Assembly: GCA_016987375.1 (NCBI GenBank)
Contig: PJRA01000428.1
Coordinates: forward strand, 201,879 to 255,611
Origin: Brachionus koreanus
Taxonomy: Eukaryota > Rotifera > Eurotatoria > Ploima > Brachionidae
Reading direction: 5' to 3'
DNA length: 53,733 bases
The position numbers and the translations under genes were made by a program. Numbering within the stretch: the stretch's first letter is position 1; each line of letters starts with the position of its first letter. Below, piece by piece: positions 1 to 12,950 of the stretch. The notes beneath the pieces are model-generated. The model was not told where the DNA came from and made no database searches. It worked only from the letters and a program-made list of their open reading frames with translations.

Positions 1-95
1 TCTATTAAATAATTTTATTTTCATTGAAAAAAGTATAAAAAAAATTAAATAAAAGGGTCAAAAAAGTCATCCGATTTTTGAGTGTTAAAATAAAT
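1..95. repeat. MITE-like element end, cut by window edge
   Basis: This stretch closely resembles positions 40530-40625, which form the right half of a small inverted-repeat element in an intron of the TRPM gene. The shared part runs from an AT-rich block (attttattttcattgaaaa) through aaaagggtc to a terminus reading ccgatttttgagtgttaaaa. The other half would lie left of the window. I see no coding capacity, so I read it as a short non-autonomous DNA transposon copy. Confidence 0.5.
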
Positions 96-2613
96 TAAAA
101 TTTTTGAATGATAAATTTTAAGATTAAAAAAGATGATGATTGTAAAAATTTTCTTCTTTCTGATCTTTCTTTTCTAGCTAAAATAATTGAAAAATTGATT
201 TTAAGCAAATTAGTTTTTGACTGCTTTTAGACGTTGTCATCTTTAAGAGTAAACTATTTATTTCTATTATTATTTTGTTTTTATAACATTCTTTGGAAAA
301 AATTATATTATAATAGATGCATTCATTTTGTTTTAAATAACGATTTGAAATTTTTTTAAACTGTCAAATTAATTCTTTTCTAAAGTAATCAAAAAAGTTG
401 ATTAGAAAATTCTATTGACCCAAAGTTTAGTCAAATTCACAATAGTGCAATTTGTATTTTAAGATCAAATTTAATTAATTAATTGCTCAAGCTAGGATCT
501 GATATTATTTGATAAAAAATAAAATCAAACAAAAAAAAACTTGTTAGATTTGTTTCAAACATTCAATTAGTAATTTGCATCAATTTTAAAAATTTATAAA
601 AAAGATTTTATTTGTAATTTGCATGAAATAAATATTCAAGGTTTTTATATACTTTCCAGAAATAATGATTTATTTTTATTTCAAATAATAATTCTTTCAT
701 TAACCCTTTTATTTAATAATTCTCTCACGATGAAATCAATTTTTTCGAAAATTCTACTAACGTCATATTGATTAATTTTCATTTTATTAAATTTTTCATT
801 TAAAATAAAGATGATATTGAATTTGAGTAATTATAATGATTCAAACATTTAATACTGATTAGATTCATTTAGTCATAATAATTGAATAAATTTATTTATT
901 TAATTCATTTAGCGCCAAAATCTGACGATATAAAAAAAATTAAATTTGTTTAAAAATGAAATTTTCATAATATCTTAAGGAGCTTATGAAATAAAATTTC
1001 AGATTAATATCAAAAAATGCAATTTTGATTTTTTACTCTTTAACTTAATAATAAATGGTTTTATTTTTTAAAAATCAAGTTTCAGCGTTGAGTAAGCATA
1101 CAATTTAGAAAAAAAAAATCAGTTTTAGACCACTTTTACAAATTAATAAATCAATTATTCTATTAACGCCTTTAAGGAGATCTAAAAGATCATTAAATAA
1201 AAATATCTAAAAAAAAATTAAATAAAAATAAGACAATACAATGTTAAAATAATGTATCTTATAATAAATTACATTTTGTTATTTGATTTAAGCAAACAAT
1301 ATCAATATAATATAAGAAAATCTTCTGAAATTTCCTTCAATAGGCTTTATATTTCCATTTAATTATTTAAATTTCGCTTATGTATTTTATATTTTTTATT
1401 TTAAGAAATATAAGGGAAAGAATACGATTTAAATAAAATTTAAAAATGTTTTCTAAAAATAGATTTGATTATTGTAAAAAAAATTCTAATCAGTTTTAAT
1501 AAGTAATTATTTGAATTATTTTTTATTTAAAAAGTAATTTAGGAAAAGTTTTTTTGTTGGGACAGTTCCAAATGGCAGCGTCTTCTTTTCAGCCCTCATG
1601 ATTCCAATAACATTAAAAAGATATTCATATACAAATGTACAATTACACAATTAGAAATAGATATTTATATTTAGAACTAAGATTATTAAATTAAATTTTA
1701 TTATCAGTGTAATTTCTTTAGTATTGAATCTAAGTTGGTTTTTTACTTTAGATTGCTTCTGTTGGAGCTTTGAAGCTTAAAATTCCCAACATATTGAAGG
1801 AAGCTTAATCATAAAGTATTTTCTGGTTCAAATTTTGTTTTACTTGAATTTAATTGTGTGTTTAGACAAAAAGAAAATTATTTGCATTTAAATTAATAAA
1901 ATTTAAGTCAACTAATCATTTATTTTGTGTCGAAGTTAGATAAAATTAATAGTTCTTTTTTTTAATGGTATAAATTAGCTAAAGAACAATTTTTAAAATT
2001 TTCATGATAAAATGCTTTTTTCGATTATTTTGTTAATCAAATCATGATATGAATTTTAATTGTACGAATCAAAATCAACAAGACTGTTTAATTGCGATCA
2101 AAATATTTATAAATATGATTGTTTCATGACACTTTGAAAAATTGTAATCACATCTAATAGCTTCTCTTTTTTAAAACATTTTAATGAATAAAAAATTCGA
2201 AATAACTGATGTACTACAGTTAAAATAGCATTAAGATCAGTTGAATCTGTATCATTTTAAAACTATACTAAATCAATAACTAAAACATAAAATCTGACTT
2301 CATAAGCCTGATGAGTCACGTAATTTTTTTTATTCTATAGATATTTCAAATTTTTTAATTTCATCTAATGGCACAGTCTTAAAATTAAGATTTTAAATAA
2401 AAGCTTTTTTCTGATTTTAATTTAATTTATTTACCAATTATAAGAAAATAAAAAATCTTGTAACTGACTTTTAAATTAATTTGACTTGACTTATTTTAAT
2501 TTTTCAGAAAAAAATTTACAAAAAATTAATGGTATTTAAAAATTATTCTAATTTGTATGAATAAGAATTAGATTTTAAAATTGAATTTGAAATTTTTCTA
2601 GTAATTTCCCAAA
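96..2613. other. AT-rich intergenic region upstream of MGMT
   Basis: About 2.5 kb of very AT-rich sequence with no long reading frame. Two short islands (about 1556-1612 and 1750-1806) have clearly higher GC and look locally codon-like, but I could not join them into a gene. An acceptor-like tttttctag lies just before the MGMT start codon, at 2594-2602. Confidence 0.6.
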
Positions 2614-3132
2614 ATGGAAACTTGTATCGGAAAATCCAAAAGCTTTATCATTTCGGTACCTATTGGGTTGCTAAGTGTAAAGTCTTGTGAAAAAGGACTT
2701 CATAATGTAAAATTTAAGCATTTTGATGCAAATTTTAATCATGAAGTAAAAATTCAAGATGATGATGAAAATCCTAGCATTCCTTTATTAGAACTAGAAA
2801 AATATTTGAAGAGATACTTTTCAAAATTATCTCCCAATAGTTTAGAAGAGTATATATGCTGGTCGAAAGTTTGCAAACCAGGTTCATTTAGTGAAAATGT
2901 TTTAAGAAAGCTGATTGAAATTAATTTTAGCGAGATAATTACTTACAAAAATTTAGCAATTTTGTCGGGCAATGCGAATTCACAACGAGCAGTTGGTAGT
3001 GTGATGAGAAAAAATGCAATATGCATTGTAATTCCATGTCATCGAGTAATAAATTCAAATAATAAGATAGGCAATTATAATGGTGGAGTAGAAATTAAAA
3101 AATGGTTATTAGATTTCGAAGCACTTAAGTAA
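2614..3132 (+). CDS. MGMT: Methylated-DNA--protein-cysteine methyltransferase
   Basis: A single-exon gene for a 172-residue suicide DNA-repair enzyme that moves the alkyl group of O6-alkylguanine onto its own cysteine, in the nucleus. The active-site motif PCHRV is intact with the acceptor cysteine at about residue 142, so this is a true transferase and not an alkyltransferase-like protein with tryptophan at that site. Upstream, SQRAVGSVMRKN (about 122-133) matches the recognition helix with its arginine finger, and GNYNGG follows the active site. The first ~80 residues are the poorly conserved N-terminal domain. The ATG gives about the usual family length. The gene converges on the C10orf67-like gene, whose stop is 91 bp away, and an AATAAA for this gene lies at 3209-3214. 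Confidence 0.93.
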   Translation: METCIGKSKSFIISVPIGLLSVKSCEKGLHNVKFKHFDANFNHEVKIQDDDENPSIPLLELEKYLKRYFSKLSPNSLEEYICWSKVCKPGSFSENVLRKLIEINFSEIITYKNLAILSGNANSQRAVGSVMRKNAICIVIPCHRVINSNNKIGNYNGGVEIKKWLLDFEALK

Positions 3133-3223
3133 ATAGAAATGACTTTATTAAAAACAAATATTTGTAAAATTTAAAGAACACTTTCCAGTTTTTTTCTTAT
3201 ATTTATAAAATAAATTTTTATAG

Positions 3224-6200
3224 CTATTTTGATTTAATCAATTCGACATCATCAAAGTATTCTTCTTTTAATTGGTACATTTCAAGCTCATCAACAATTT
3301 GGTTTTCATCTTGATCAAGGTTGCCTGAGAGACGACTGGGAACAGTTATCGATAGTGAACGCTTTGGTTCTGAATTCGGAGCACTATTGATCGAAGGCTT
3401 AGCAATAAAATATTAATCAAAAAGCTATTTTATTCTTTTCAAAACAAATATTTACCAAAACTGTTTTATTGGATGTTCTAGCATCATTTGTTTGCGGAAA
3501 CTGTTGTTGAAAGTTGGGAGCCTGATTCATCTTAGAACAGTATAAAATAAAAAAAAAATTTAAATTTAAATTTTTTCAAATATTTACAGTATAAGCCACT
3601 GACGCATAAGCCAAATGAGCCGATTGCTTTTGTAGGCTCTGTCTTATGTACATTTCATGCTTAATAGCATGTAAGCTATCATTCAAAATAAAAGTTAAAA
3701 ATAATTATTTTGCATTCTAGAATTTTAACAAAATAATTCAGTCATACCTGTCTTTAAGTATATCAAATTTTTTTTCCCATGTTTCATTGTTACGATGTAT
3801 CTCTCTTTTAAGACGATTTATTTCGGATTTTAGATTAGTTTCATTTGTCTTTAATTTGGCTATTAATTCGTTATCTCTATTGGCAGCATTTTTGACAAAA
3901 GAAAGTTCTTTTTCCCTTTCTTTCTGCATTGATTCAGCTAAGGATTGTTGTTCTCGTCGTAAAGCTTCTTCTTCCATTTTTTTGCTTTTTTTTATTTTTT
4001 CCAACTCTTTTTCTTTTTCAAGTTTCTCTTTTTCCAAAGCTTCTTGTTGTTGCTTTAACATCTGCTGATATTCTTCTTCTTGTCTTTTTCTTTCTTTCAT
4101 CAACTCATTTTCTTGTTGTTTTTGTTGCATTTGCTGTTGTTTCAATTCCTGTTTTGCAGCGTTCATTATTTGCTCAGTTGATTCTTTCATTTTTTCATTA
4201 AATTTTGTTTCCATTGCTAGCTTTTGTTTTTCAAATTCCTTTCTCATTTTGTTTTTTTCCTGTTCGGATTTTGCTTTGAAATCGTGTAATTCTTTGCTAA
4301 TCTTTATTGGGTAAAAATATTTTCTTAATCAACTTTGATAAGTTAAGTTTTACTTCTTCATATTGGATTTTATCTCTATCAATTTGCATTTGAAGATTTA
4401 TTATATCCGAGTCTAGAAATTTAAGTGTCAAAACTTTGGATTTTGTCTGAGTGAAAATTACTCAATCTTTCTGATTCCTCTTCTTTTATGTTTAGGGCTT
4501 CTTCCAAGCGTTGAATCCTTTTTTGCTGAATAGCGTTATTCTCTTTGAAGCTGCTTCTTTCGGCTTCTAATTCTTCATTTTTTTGATCATTTTCTATCTT
4601 CAATAAAAAAATTTATATTGTTTAATCAAAAAAGACAAATTAATTTTAAAGCGCTTTTCAAATCCAAGCTGCAATCGTCATTTTTGGTATTATATTATTG
4701 AAATTCAATTTTTATGAGATTTGTTTATTAGATAAATTATATTTTGAAACTCAAGTCATTTTTATTTTGATTAAATTTATGAATAAGATAGAGACTGAGA
4801 AAATCTACTTCCTTGGATTAAATAAGACAGCATTTTTTCATTTTTCTAATGCTTGTTTTAAATTTTGGAAAAAACTTTGTAAAATAAAAACTTTAAATAT
4901 TATAAGTTGTTTGAAATTTAACTATGAAATTGTTATATTTGGAGGAAAAACTTGACGTTTATAAATAATATGACAGAATTAATTCAAATAAGTTAATTTG
5001 ATTATTTATTTATTTTAAATGTTGTATTAAACAGAATTAAAATTTAAAATGCGTTGGTCATTCTTTATCTAAAAATGAAATTACAGTATTTTAATTTTAG
5101 AATAAAAATAATTTAAGAAATTAATTAGTTTTCATTTAACTGATTTTCAAGAATTAATTGCTATGAATCCATTTTTATCTAATGAGATCTTTTTAAATTA
5201 ATCTTCAATTAAAAAATTGGATATTGTTTTATTATTTGATAATTAGAGTAAGATATTAAGTTTATTTTCTTTTAATTTTGTACATTAATGTGATTTTTTT
5301 GAAACTTTTAAATTTTGAATAAAGCCGATTTTATCACTTAAAAATTTTAGGCACATTTGTGAACAAAAAAATAGCATTGTAATAAGCCTTTAAAAGTGTG
5401 AAAAAATTTCTAAAAAATTATAGATTTTACCGGTTCTATAATCTACGGGATGAAAAAATATTTTTGAGTAATTTTTTTTTTATTTCTTTCTTCTTACTTG
5501 GGCTTTTTCAGCGTTTTCTCTGAGCTGGTCAGTTAAATTTTTAATTGTTATCTCTTGTTCAGCATTATTTCGCTGTAATTCTCTTATGAATTCGTTAGAA
5601 TTGGAATTTGAACCCTTTTTTTTCAATCTTTCATTCAACTTTTCAGTTTCAGTCACAAAATACTGTTTCTGATCCTGATGAGAAAAACAGCTATTATCAT
5701 AAGCAAATCTCTACATATACTTACGTCAGATAATTTTTGAAAGTAGGAAATCGCATTAGCTAATTTAGATTTATAAGCATGTCTAATTCGTTCTAAAATC
5801 TAAAAACAATTAAAATTTTTAGATGAAATTAAAATTATGTTCAAATTACTTGTTCCTGATTTGATAGCAACTCTGATATTTTGGTGTTAATAGCCGTATA
5901 GCTTGAATAAAAATTTTTAAAACAATTTTTTTGTTTAGACTAAAATTTCATTACATTTCGATGCTTTTATTGCTAAGCTCTTGATTAAACTGATTATCGG
6001 ATGAATTTTTAGCAAACTTAAGATCTGCTTTCACACGATTTATTTCCTAAAAAATTAATACTTTTTCCAGGAAAAATTTTATTTATGCTTTTAATAAAGT
6101 AACTTGGCAAAGATGCTCAAGATTTTCAGTGGCACTTTTAAGAACTATTATTTCAGATTCATCTGTTTGAGTGCATCTGTCAGTCGAATAAAACCCAACT

Positions 6201-6471
6201 TTAAGCTGATCACTAATACTCGGTCTAGTCAAGTTAATTAAAATTTATTCTTTGTAAATAAAATAGGAACTCACAAGTAAGTTTCAAAGTTTTTCGAGTT
6301 CAAACTAGTCAAGGTATTTTCAGTAATTATTTCTTGGCTGCCTGGTATTTTGGATCTACTTATAAGCTGAGACAAGGTCCCTGTCATTAATCTAATCTGT
6401 GAATCAGTTCCCTTGTCAACTTGACTTGAGGAAAAGAATTGTGATGATTTCGCTAAGCTATTAGATAACAT
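3224..6471 (-). CDS. C10orf67: C10orf67-like coiled-coil protein
   Basis: A 12-exon minus-strand gene encoding 599 residues. Exons in coding order: 6471-6275, 6224-6104, 6046-5955, 5901-5850, 5799-5725, 5674-5498, 4597-4462, 4412-4354, 4301-3748, 3675-3588, 3530-3456, 3397-3224; all phases close. Near the N-terminus a segment contains KVGFYSTDRCTQTD, resembling the start of human C10orf67 (Pfam DUF4709). The middle (roughly 190-500) is a long Glu/Lys/Gln-rich coiled coil. A conserved C-terminal block reads WEKKFDILKDSLHAIKHEM, close to the human block of the same place. Function is unknown; it is a cytoskeletal-looking coiled-coil protein. Exon 2 uses a GTTACT donor. The intron at 4598-5497 (900 bp) is unusually long here. 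The orthology call rests on remembered similarity at both ends. Confidence 0.8.
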
Positions 6472-9373
6472 TGGTTCAATATTCTATGCCATTTTAATTA
6501 ACAATACATGCCATTGAGTTTGTAGAAAAACAACGAAATAACATTCCCATAACAACGTAAACTTTAATTTTTTTTAATTTAAATAGACCAATTTTTTTTC
6601 TTAACCAAACTCTAATTTATTTTGTTTGAATTTTATAGACTGAAAAAAATTAATTTTTTAATTAGTTTAAAAATAGAAAAGTTTTTAAATTCATAAGTCC
6701 TGACATATAAATAAATCAATTTTGATGTTTCAATTAAAGAACAGGATAAGTCAATGAGTCAAATTTTCAATGTTAAGTCGAATTGTTGAATATCTGTTGT
6801 AAACATTTAGAAGTCATTTCATTTTCAATCATCATTGAAAACATTTTTTATTAATTTCTTTTGAGCCTCTTGACATTTTCTCATTTATCACATAATGTAT
6901 AAAATTCTTCCCTTTATTTGTCAAATGGTTTGCCACTAAATTGTATTTTGATCAATTTATTTTAAATACCTGTGCTTCTGAGGTCTTTTCTGATTTTTAA
7001 ACTAGAAAGAAATTTTTTCCAATTAAATTGCTTTTTAATAAATTTGAATTTAATAGGCTTTTTGATTGTGATATTCACAATTTTCGAAAACGAAATAATA
7101 GATAAATTTTTATTAAAAATTCTTATTATTATTTTATTTTTTTTTAAATCAGATTTATATCGAATTTTCAATTAGATCATCAAAAATATTACTGAATTAA
7201 TAAGTATTATCAATCGGCTTATATATCCTTAGGAATTATAAATTCAGAAACAAATCAAGTTTTTTAAGATTTATTAGAAATTTATTTATAAATAAAATTA
7301 AAATTTTTTTAGGGAATTAGACTTCAAAAAATAATCAGATATTTTAGTAATAATGCTTAAGTCTTTTTAATCTAAAATGAACGAAAAATTTTAATTTGAA
7401 TACAATCAATCAAATATACCAGTCATCTTAAAATAATAGAATAATAGTTTAATATCTTTATTGTTTAATAAATTTTCAATTTCTTTTTTTAATTAAATCT
7501 TGAATTAAATTTCTTCTCTTTTGCATATTTTTTAATACTATCAAATTTATTTTTCTACAGATTCTTTGATAGTAAAAGACATAGTATACATTTTAATTTA
7601 ATTTTTTTTATAACTTGATGATTCATGACTCTTTTCCGATCAATAAATGTATAAATTCAATTTTGGTTTTGATTAAATGTGTAAAATTGATTTGTCATTT
7701 CTGTAAATATTCACTGAAAACTATGTCTTTTTTCATAGTTTTTAAAATTAAAGCTCAAAGTATTTATATTTAAATAAAATACCCAAATTACTAAAAAAAT
7801 ATTTAAAGAAACTTAAATTGCTAGTAATTACTATTGAATTTTTTAAAAATGTTTATTCAAATAGGCTTGTTCCGTTTAAAAAATTTAGAATTTTTATTCT
7901 TGAATTTCGTGATTATTCATTAATCATTTATTCAAAAAAATAAATCAGTAAAAAGCTTTTTTCCACTACAATTCTAGTTGATTTAAAAGAAATGAAACAT
8001 TTTTCTTTAAAAAGCCTATTGACAGTCTCACATGATATTGTGTTTACATTTTCCAGTACCAAAGATTTGAATTAGTTAATTAATCCTCTAATTAAAAAAT
8101 TCTAAAATTTAAAATCTTATTTTAGTATGAACAAAAATCAATTCAGTTGATTTTCAATTTAAATGCATAGTCAAGTCGCTTGAGATTTTAGCAATGTTTT
8201 TTTAGACTTATTTAACAGAGAATATTTAATTAATTTCATCTGATTTTAGAAAATATTTAAATATGAATGAGACTCTTAATAACTTTTTTGATAACCTCCC
8301 ACTTATTTTACAAGATTAAGAATCTTCAAAATTCAATTAATTTGGCCTAAAAATTTAATTTTTTATCTTAAACCTAATTGTTTTTTGTTTGAGAGATTTT
8401 AGATTTAAATAAGTAAAATTGGCCTAGCATAAAAAATTAAATGAGCCTAGCGTTAATTAGATTTCATGGTTGATATGCATTATTTGAATTAAGGTTAAAT
8501 TATTCTAATTGAGCAGTTTCATCATAAATACCTTCGATTGAACGATGGCACAAAAGTATAAAATAAGAAATTATTTTCTAGCTATACTTTTTTTTCACCC
8601 GAAAGAAAAATCATTAAATTACTTTTATTGTTTTTTTAAATTAAACTCGAAAAAACATCGTGCATATTGTCTTGAAAACTTAATTGGTTTTAGTTAATTA
8701 TTTTGACGGAAAAATTATTTAAAATATTAGAAAATTAGAGGAAATAATTCAATATTTTAAGAATGAGAATGCATCATCCACCATATAATATCTAATTACC
8801 AAACTGTCTTTGACACACTTGCCTTAAGAAATACATCAATATTAAATAAAACAGAATGTTATGATAGTAAAAATCAGCAACTGGAATGACACCCAAAGGA
8901 CTTGTCACAAAATTTTAATTTTTTAAAAATACCATTTTATTAAAACTTAGCCAATTTCATTGACCGTCTATTATTTAAAGACACAAATTTATTTTTGAAA
9001 AATACTTATTCAATGACAAAATCAATTAGCTATTAATACTAAAAAGTCGTTGCATTTTAAAATTAATAGTTAAATGATGCATTCAAAAAGTGGGTGTTGT
9101 AAAAAAAGACAATAATTCAAACCAGGAAGTTTTTTGTTCATTTTCTAATTAAAAAATCTAATGAATTTTGAATAGAAAGTGAATATTAATCGAATTTAAT
9201 CATGCAAGTCTTTGATAAGGGAATGTTAAATATTATTCTCATTTATATATTGATTTTTAAAATTAGAAAAAAAATTTTTTAATCTTTTTTAATATTTTTA
9301 TAGATTTCTATTGAATATTTTGCACAAAATTTGCAAGAGATTGTGTTTTTTCTCAGAATATTTCAAATAAACG
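6472..9373. other. AT-rich intergenic region
   Basis: About 2.9 kb between the divergent C10orf67-like gene and the GPCR. It is rich in A and T runs. The only open frames are short, Phe/Ile/Lys/Asn-rich and overlapping on both strands (about 6962-7175), as expected by chance in such sequence. I see no gene, tRNA or ordered repeat. Confidence 0.6.
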
Positions 9374-11395
9374 ATGAGTTTTAATGCCAGCAACCCGAGT
9401 AATGACTATACAGATAGCGAAGATCCAAACATTCGATACAAACTCTACATTATTGTTCCTATCATCTGGTCACTTATCATTTTTTTTGGTATAATAGGTA
9501 AAATTTTATAAATATTTATTTGATTTATTCCAAGCAATAAATGATTTAAAATAATGATTAATTTTTAAGGAAATGGTCTAATTATATATGTTATACTGAA
9601 AAGACGTCTGTTTAAAAATTCTTGTACAAATTGTTATATCATAAATGTATCAATTGCTGATCTATGCTTTACAATCGCTTGTGTGCCAGTAACGATGACA
9701 GCATATGTTTATAACGAATGGAAGTTTGGAGCGTTTATGTGCCATTTTCAAAATTTAATAATGTTTGTAAGTCAATTTAAAAAAAAAGATAATTTATTTG
9801 AAAAGACAGTTTAAATATTTAGCTTTTCATTTTAATGCAAAAATAAAAACAAAATTAATAAGAAAAATTGTAAATTTAAGATCTGTTAAAAAATAGAAGA
9901 TATGAAAAAATTTTTAATCTTAAAAATCTTAGGTAAAATAATCTGAAGAGCAATGTGTATTTGTTAAAAACAAAATATTATAGATTCAAAATGTCTTAAT
10001 TTACAAATTTTGAATAAATCAATATAAATCGTATTGATGTTTCATTTTTGTCTTTTTTCTTAAGTAAAAAAATATTTTAAGCAAAAAAGATTCAATTGTT
10101 CTTTGTTACACCTTGTTGCAATATTTTTTAAATGCTATTATTTTGGTAAATTTTACTTTATTGTGTTTGAATTTCACAATACGAGGAAAACTCAAAATAT
10201 AAATGACAAAATTGATTAATATAATTATTGTCAAAATATAAACCCAATTACTAAAATATATATTAAAGTTCATATGCTTTTTTCAAACAAATTTTTAAAA
10301 AGAATTTTTAAGTCTTCTGTACAAGCAACTTGCCTCACATTGACAGCAATGACAGTTGACCGATACTTAGCAGTTTTATATCCGTTGAAATCAATTGAAT
10401 ATAGGACAACAAAGCTAGCATTTGCAATTAATATAATAATATGGGTAGCATCGCTTTCGCTCAACATTCCATATTTTATTTACTACAATCAAGTCAAGCT
10501 CTCGAATGTTACTTATTGCATCAGCAAATTTCCCGAAAAAGAAATTGAAATCGGCCTCACTTTATATACAGTTCTAATTTCTTATGTTTTACCATTGATG
10601 ACAATAATATTTTGCTACATGCGAATGATCATAAAAATATATAGCAATTCAAATGACCAAAGGCTAGTTGAACAATCAAAAAACTTCTCTGGAGGACATC
10701 ACCAAAATCACACAATAAATAGAGGAAAAGAAGAAAATAAAATTGATCAAAATAGATCAGAAAAATCATACTTTTATGGTCAAGACGAAATTTCGGATAA
10801 TGAATCGTTTAATCTTGAAATTAAGAAAAAAGAATCATTAAATTCAAAGAAATCGATTATAAAAATGAATAAATTATTAGTTAAAGAAGAAGGAACACAC
10901 TTTCTTAAGCATTCAAACAGTAAAAAATCTAGAAACGCTACTCATAATAACTCAGCATTGACAATAAAAAAACAAAAGTTTAAAATTCTTCTATTGATTG
11001 CCACAGTATCCTTTACTTTTGCCCTCACATGGCTACCAGCACATGTTATCCAAATTTGGAAAGTTGTATTTAATTCGTCATTTCCATACAATGACACCAT
11101 GTACATTATAAAAGTTGTATCACATACTCTAACATATTCGAACAGTTTGTTGAATCCTTTTATTTACGTATTTATTGGTGCCAAATTTCGAAGTCATATT
11201 TATTCAGAATTCAACGAGTTATATCAAGTTTACTGTTTGAAACAGAAAAAAATAAATAATAAAAATTCACTTTCGAGAATGTCTTCAGTTGGTTCTAGCA
11301 TGACAGTAGTAAACAAGAACAGACTAGATAAATTTTCAACGGTGTGTGTTATGTCAAATAATAACTTTAATAAAATCAATTCAAGGCGCTTGTGA
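9374..11395 (+). CDS. Galanin/allatostatin-A-type neuropeptide GPCR
   Basis: A three-exon class A G-protein-coupled receptor (467 aa): 9374-9497, 9570-9766, 10313-11395. Hallmarks appear in order: GNGLIIYVI in TM1, NVSIADLCF in TM2, W.FG.FMC before TM3, SVQATCLTLTAMTVDRYLAV in TM3 with an intact DRY, TWLPAHVIQIW in TM6, and TYSNSLLNPFIY in TM7. The TM3, TM6 and TM7 wording fits the galanin/allatostatin-A/kisspeptin receptor group, so it should bind an amidated peptide at the plasma membrane. The third intracellular loop is long (about 110 residues) and rich in Ser, Lys and Asn. NxS/T sites near the N-terminus fit an extracellular end. The ligand cannot be assigned from sequence. Confidence 0.9.
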
Positions 11396-12950
11396 GCATT
11401 CTTTTTTTGTATAAATAAACATTAATTTATCCATTGAAATTTTTAATTATTTTTATTTTAATTAAAAAAATTTTAAGTTTTTATTTTTTTTGAAGACTAA
11501 ATAAAAATTAAATTTTTTATTTTCTTGATAAAATGAAGTAGTATTAGTTATTTCGAATGGATACTACTAATACTACTTAATTATGCTCTATGAAGTGAAA
11601 AAATTAATTATTTTGTAAAAAAACGCCTCGAAAAACATCTTTTTAGTATTAATTTCATTAAAAGACTATCTTTTCTTAAGAGACTAGATATTTGATTTCA
11701 AATTAAATTGACTTGCTAGTTATTTATTAATTTATCTATTTATTAAATGTGAACAAAAGTTAAATAAGACAACTTTCTATCTGGTATTTGATTACCAGTT
11801 AACTTTTTAAATTAAGGGTTCAATAATAATTTTATCATGGAACCCACTTCAAGAATATAAAAAAATACAAAAAAAATAATTACAAATAATTAATAATTTA
11901 AAACTAATAAAAATATATAATATAATAATATTTTACAAATAAAAAAAAATAATTATGAATCTAAATTTTTCATTAATTAAATTTATCAAATTCATAAAAA
12001 TTTAACTATCATTGTACTCAAATTTTCATATAAAATTTTTTTATAGAGAAGATATTTATATTTGTATTAAATTAAAAAAAAAAAAACTATTAATAAATTT
12101 AGTAAAAAAATATCCAAATGTTTATTCACCTAAAATACGCTGGGAAGGTGGTTCTACAAGATGATTCTTGCTCCTTTAATCATTTGGTAAATTACTCACT
12201 GCATTGGTTTTTACTTGCTCTTATTTTTTTAAGTATTAATCAATAAAAACAGAATTATCAGGAAGGAAAAAAAGATTTAAAAAATTGAACTATTATCGAG
12301 AAAGACAAATAAAAAAGTTTTTTTAATAGAAAAGAGTCTTAAGTTAATAAACTTTCAATTTATTTACCACAATTATTTAATGTTTCAAAGGTTATACCAA
12401 TTCCAATTCCATACCTTCTCTTAAGTTAGATGGAATCCTCTAGAAAAATAAATATCAATCAATTTGGTTGCAAAAAAACGTTTAATACAAATTTACGTAT
12501 TTTTTAGTAAATATGACTTTTAATTATTATTGACAAAACAGTATAAAACTACATGTTATCTTCTCTGATGAAAGCTAAATAAGTTTAATGATGAAATTAT
12601 GAAGATTTTGACTCTTTAAGCTTAAAAAAAGCCTACTAAATAAAATTTGCAATTGTTATATTTCTATTATAATCTCTCTTAGATTAGTTTGATATATCAG
12701 AACAAACTAGGAGATATGATAATATATGATAACAATTGAGGATGACAAGCAAGAGGGTCAGGAGTTCTTAGTTCTTATTTGTTTAACTATTTATAAACCA
12801 TTGATTTTATGAATATACAGATCTAAATCTCGACGCATACACAAATAGGGCTTATTTTTTTATGAATGGCTTTTAGAATTTAGGATTTTATTACATTGTA
12901 ATACAATCACATCATTTGGACAATATAAAATCGAGACAAACTTTAAATGG
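11396..12950. other. AT-rich intergenic region
   Basis: No supported gene. It holds a short perfect inverted repeat soon after the GPCR stop (entered separately), long A/T runs, and a slightly more GC-rich patch at about 12135-12180 that I could not identify. Confidence 0.5.
11536..11578. repeat. 13-bp perfect inverted repeat
   Basis: Arms aagtagtattagt (11536-11548) and actaatactactt (11566-11578) are exact reverse complements around a 17-nt loop. It lies about 140 bp after the GPCR stop codon. It could form a hairpin in a transcript or be a small transposon relic; nothing shows a function. Confidence 0.7.

Noticed and set aside
3787..4201. Plus-strand frames of 90-93 codons
   Set aside because: They are antisense shadows of the coiled-coil exon of the C10orf67-like gene; the Ser/Phe/Leu-rich product is what reversed Lys/Glu codons give.
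4698..4955. 85-codon plus-strand frame
   Set aside because: Lies in the long intron of the minus-strand gene, is Phe/Ile/Lys/Asn-rich and shows no motif; expected by chance in AT-rich DNA.
6962..7175. Overlapping frames on both strands
   Set aside because: Both are low-complexity AT-driven peptides with no family signature.
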